Source: Megaustenia siamemsis (Eukaryota; Mollusca; Gastropoda; Stylommatophora; Ariophantidae). Taken from it: a stretch of DNA of 64,000 nt. Shown in pieces: positions 62,776 to 64,000 of this stretch; position 1 is the first letter of the stretch, and each line of letters starts with the position of its first letter. Below the pieces are notes generated by a model. It was given only the letters and a program-made list of their open reading frames with translations. It was not told the DNA's origin and made no database searches. The stretch is from NCBI GenBank assembly GCA_032433765.1, contig JAVIAB010000047.1:124001-188000 (forward strand), given 5' to 3'. The position numbers and the translations under genes were made by a program.

Positions 62776-63900
62776 CATCTTGTCCTTGCTGTAGTGATGG
62801 TAGGCCAGGCCGTGAGTAACACCTTGTCCTTGCTGTAGTGATGGTAGGCCAGGCTGTGATTAACATCTTGTCCTTGCTGTAGTGATGGTAGGCCAGGCCG
62901 TGAGTAACATCTTGTCCTTGCTGTAGTGATGGTAGGCCAGGCCGTGAGTAACATCTTGTCCTTGCTGTAGTGATGGTAGGCCAGGCCGTGAGTAGCATCT
63001 TGTCCTTGCTGTAGTGATGGTAGGCCAAGCCGTGAGTAGCATCTTGTCCTTGCTGTAGTGATGGTAGGCCAAGCCGTGAGTAACATCTTGTCCTTGCTGT
63101 AGTGATGGTAGGCCAAGCCGTGAGTAGCATCTTGTCCTTGCTCTAGTGATGGTAGGCCAGGCTGTGAGTAGCATCTTGTCCTTGCTGTAGTGATGGTAGG
63201 CCAGGCCGTGAGTAGCATCTTGTCCTTGCTGTAGTGATGGTAGGCCAGGCTGTGAGTAGCATCTTGTCCTTGCTGTAGTGATGGTAGGCCAAGCCGTGAG
63301 TAGCATCTTGTCCTTGCTATAGTGATGGTAGGTCAGGCCGTGAGTAGCATCTTGTCCTTGCTATAGTGATGGTAGGCCAGGCTGTGAGTAACATCTTGTC
63401 CTTGCTGTAGTGATGGTAGGCCAGGCCGTGAGTAGCATCTTGTCCCTGCTGTAGTGATGGTAGGCCAAGCCGTGACTAACATCTTGTCCTTGCTGTAGTG
63501 ATGGTAGGCCAGTCTGTGAGTAGCATCTTGTCCTTGCTGTAGTGATGGTAGGCCAGACCGTGAGTAGCATCTTGTCCTTGCTATAGTGATGGTAGGCCAG
63601 GCCGTGAGTAGCATCTTGTCCTTGCTGTAGTGATGGTAGGCCAGGCTGTGAGTAGCATCTTGTCCTTGCTGTAGTGATGGTAGGCCAGACCGTGAGTAGC
63701 ATCTTGTCCTTGCTATAGTGATGGTAGGCCAGGCCGTGAGTAGCATCTTGTCCTTGCTGTAGTGATGGTAGGCCAGGCCGTGAGTAGCATCTTGTCCTTG
63801 CTGTAGTGATGGTAGGCCAAGCCGTGAGTAGCATCTTGTCCTTGCTATAGTGATGGTAGGCCAGGCCGTGAGTAGCATCTTGTCCTTGCTGTAGTGATGG
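61921..63900. repeat. 1320-bp (30-unit) higher-order tandem
   Basis: The stretch beginning at 61981 and the stretch beginning at 63301 agree base for base in line-by-line comparison for about 600 bp, apart from one substitution seen (CCCTGCTG near 62344 against CCTTGCTG near 63664). The offset is exactly 1320 bp, or 30 x 44. They diverge after about 62600/63920, where the first copy enters the variant cassette and the second does not before the window ends. Confidence 0.9.
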
Positions 63901-64000
63901 TAGGCCAGGCCGTGAGTAGCATCTTGTCCTTGCTGTAGTGATGGTAGGCCAGCCGTGAGTAGCATCTTGTCCTTGCTGTAGTGATGGTAGGCCAAGCCGT

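Larger units (their letters stand above)
56550..64000. repeat. 44-bp satellite, right flank
   Basis: The same 44-bp family, with rare variants returning (CTATAG at 56550, 57911, about 60638 and 60900, then often beyond 61.9 kb). It runs off the right edge. From about 57.97 to 62.55 kb its monomer order corresponds to about 28.7-33.26 kb, and beyond 61.92 kb a 1320-bp (30-unit) higher-order repeat is visible. Confidence 0.96.

Noticed and set aside
1..64000. CRISPR array
   Set aside because: The repeats are contiguous with no unique spacers, and there are no cas genes.
21631..64000. Common origin of the 44-bp unit from the 19- and 25-bp units (19 + 25 = 44; TAGTGATGGTAG resembles TAGTGGTAG)
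   Set aside because: The length sum is probably coincidence. The similarity is a short low-complexity word, and the rest of the 44-bp unit has no counterpart.

Overview
This window is almost entirely tandemly repeated (satellite/minisatellite) DNA. I find no gene, RNA gene, CRISPR array or mobile element I can support. Kilobases of 19-, 25- and 44-bp units, nested higher-order repeats and no gene density point to eukaryotic nuclear heterochromatin (pericentromeric, subtelomeric or an unplaced repeat scaffold). The species cannot be told from this sequence: there is no telomere repeat, no recognisable transposon and no conserved gene.

Layout. (1) Positions 1-17607 hold a G-rich, C-poor satellite with a 19-bp unit (consensus GGTAGACGATGATGTTAGT). 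It alternates with three blocks (7561-8980, 9301-10465, 15221-17607) of a 29-bp derivative carrying an extra 10 bp. Rare diagnostic monomers show nested copying: a ~1.8-kb segment is present three times, and a ~7.9-kb segment (about 2601-10480) is repeated at about 10497-17600. (2) 17608-17916 is ~310 bp of non-repetitive spacer with one TGACGTCA palindrome and a short inverted repeat. (3) 17917-21139 is an A-rich satellite of ~25 bp with GTTAAC in nearly every unit and two interspersed unit types. It decays at 21140-21480 into a ~71-bp tandem. (4) 21481-21630 is a junction made largely of a 50-bp direct repeat. (5) 21631-64000, running off the window, is a 44-bp satellite of roughly 960 units. 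It has variant-rich flanks (21631-33239 and 56550-64000) and a 23-kb near-uniform core (33240-56549).

The 44-bp unit has no stop codon in any frame of the minus strand, so minus-strand frames of up to 7936 codons exist. They arise from the repeat arithmetic and I do not call them genes.

The strongest second-look signal is in the 44-bp array. The segment ~28.7-33.26 kb recurs at ~57.97-62.55 kb (offset ~29.2-29.3 kb) with the same order of common monomer subtypes, but nearly every rare variant in the left copy is replaced by the consensus base in the right copy. The start of the core likewise looks like a variant-stripped version of sequence at 62.5-63.1 kb. This suggests either consensus smoothing in the assembly or a striking homogenisation process. 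It should be resolved before any biology is read into the core.
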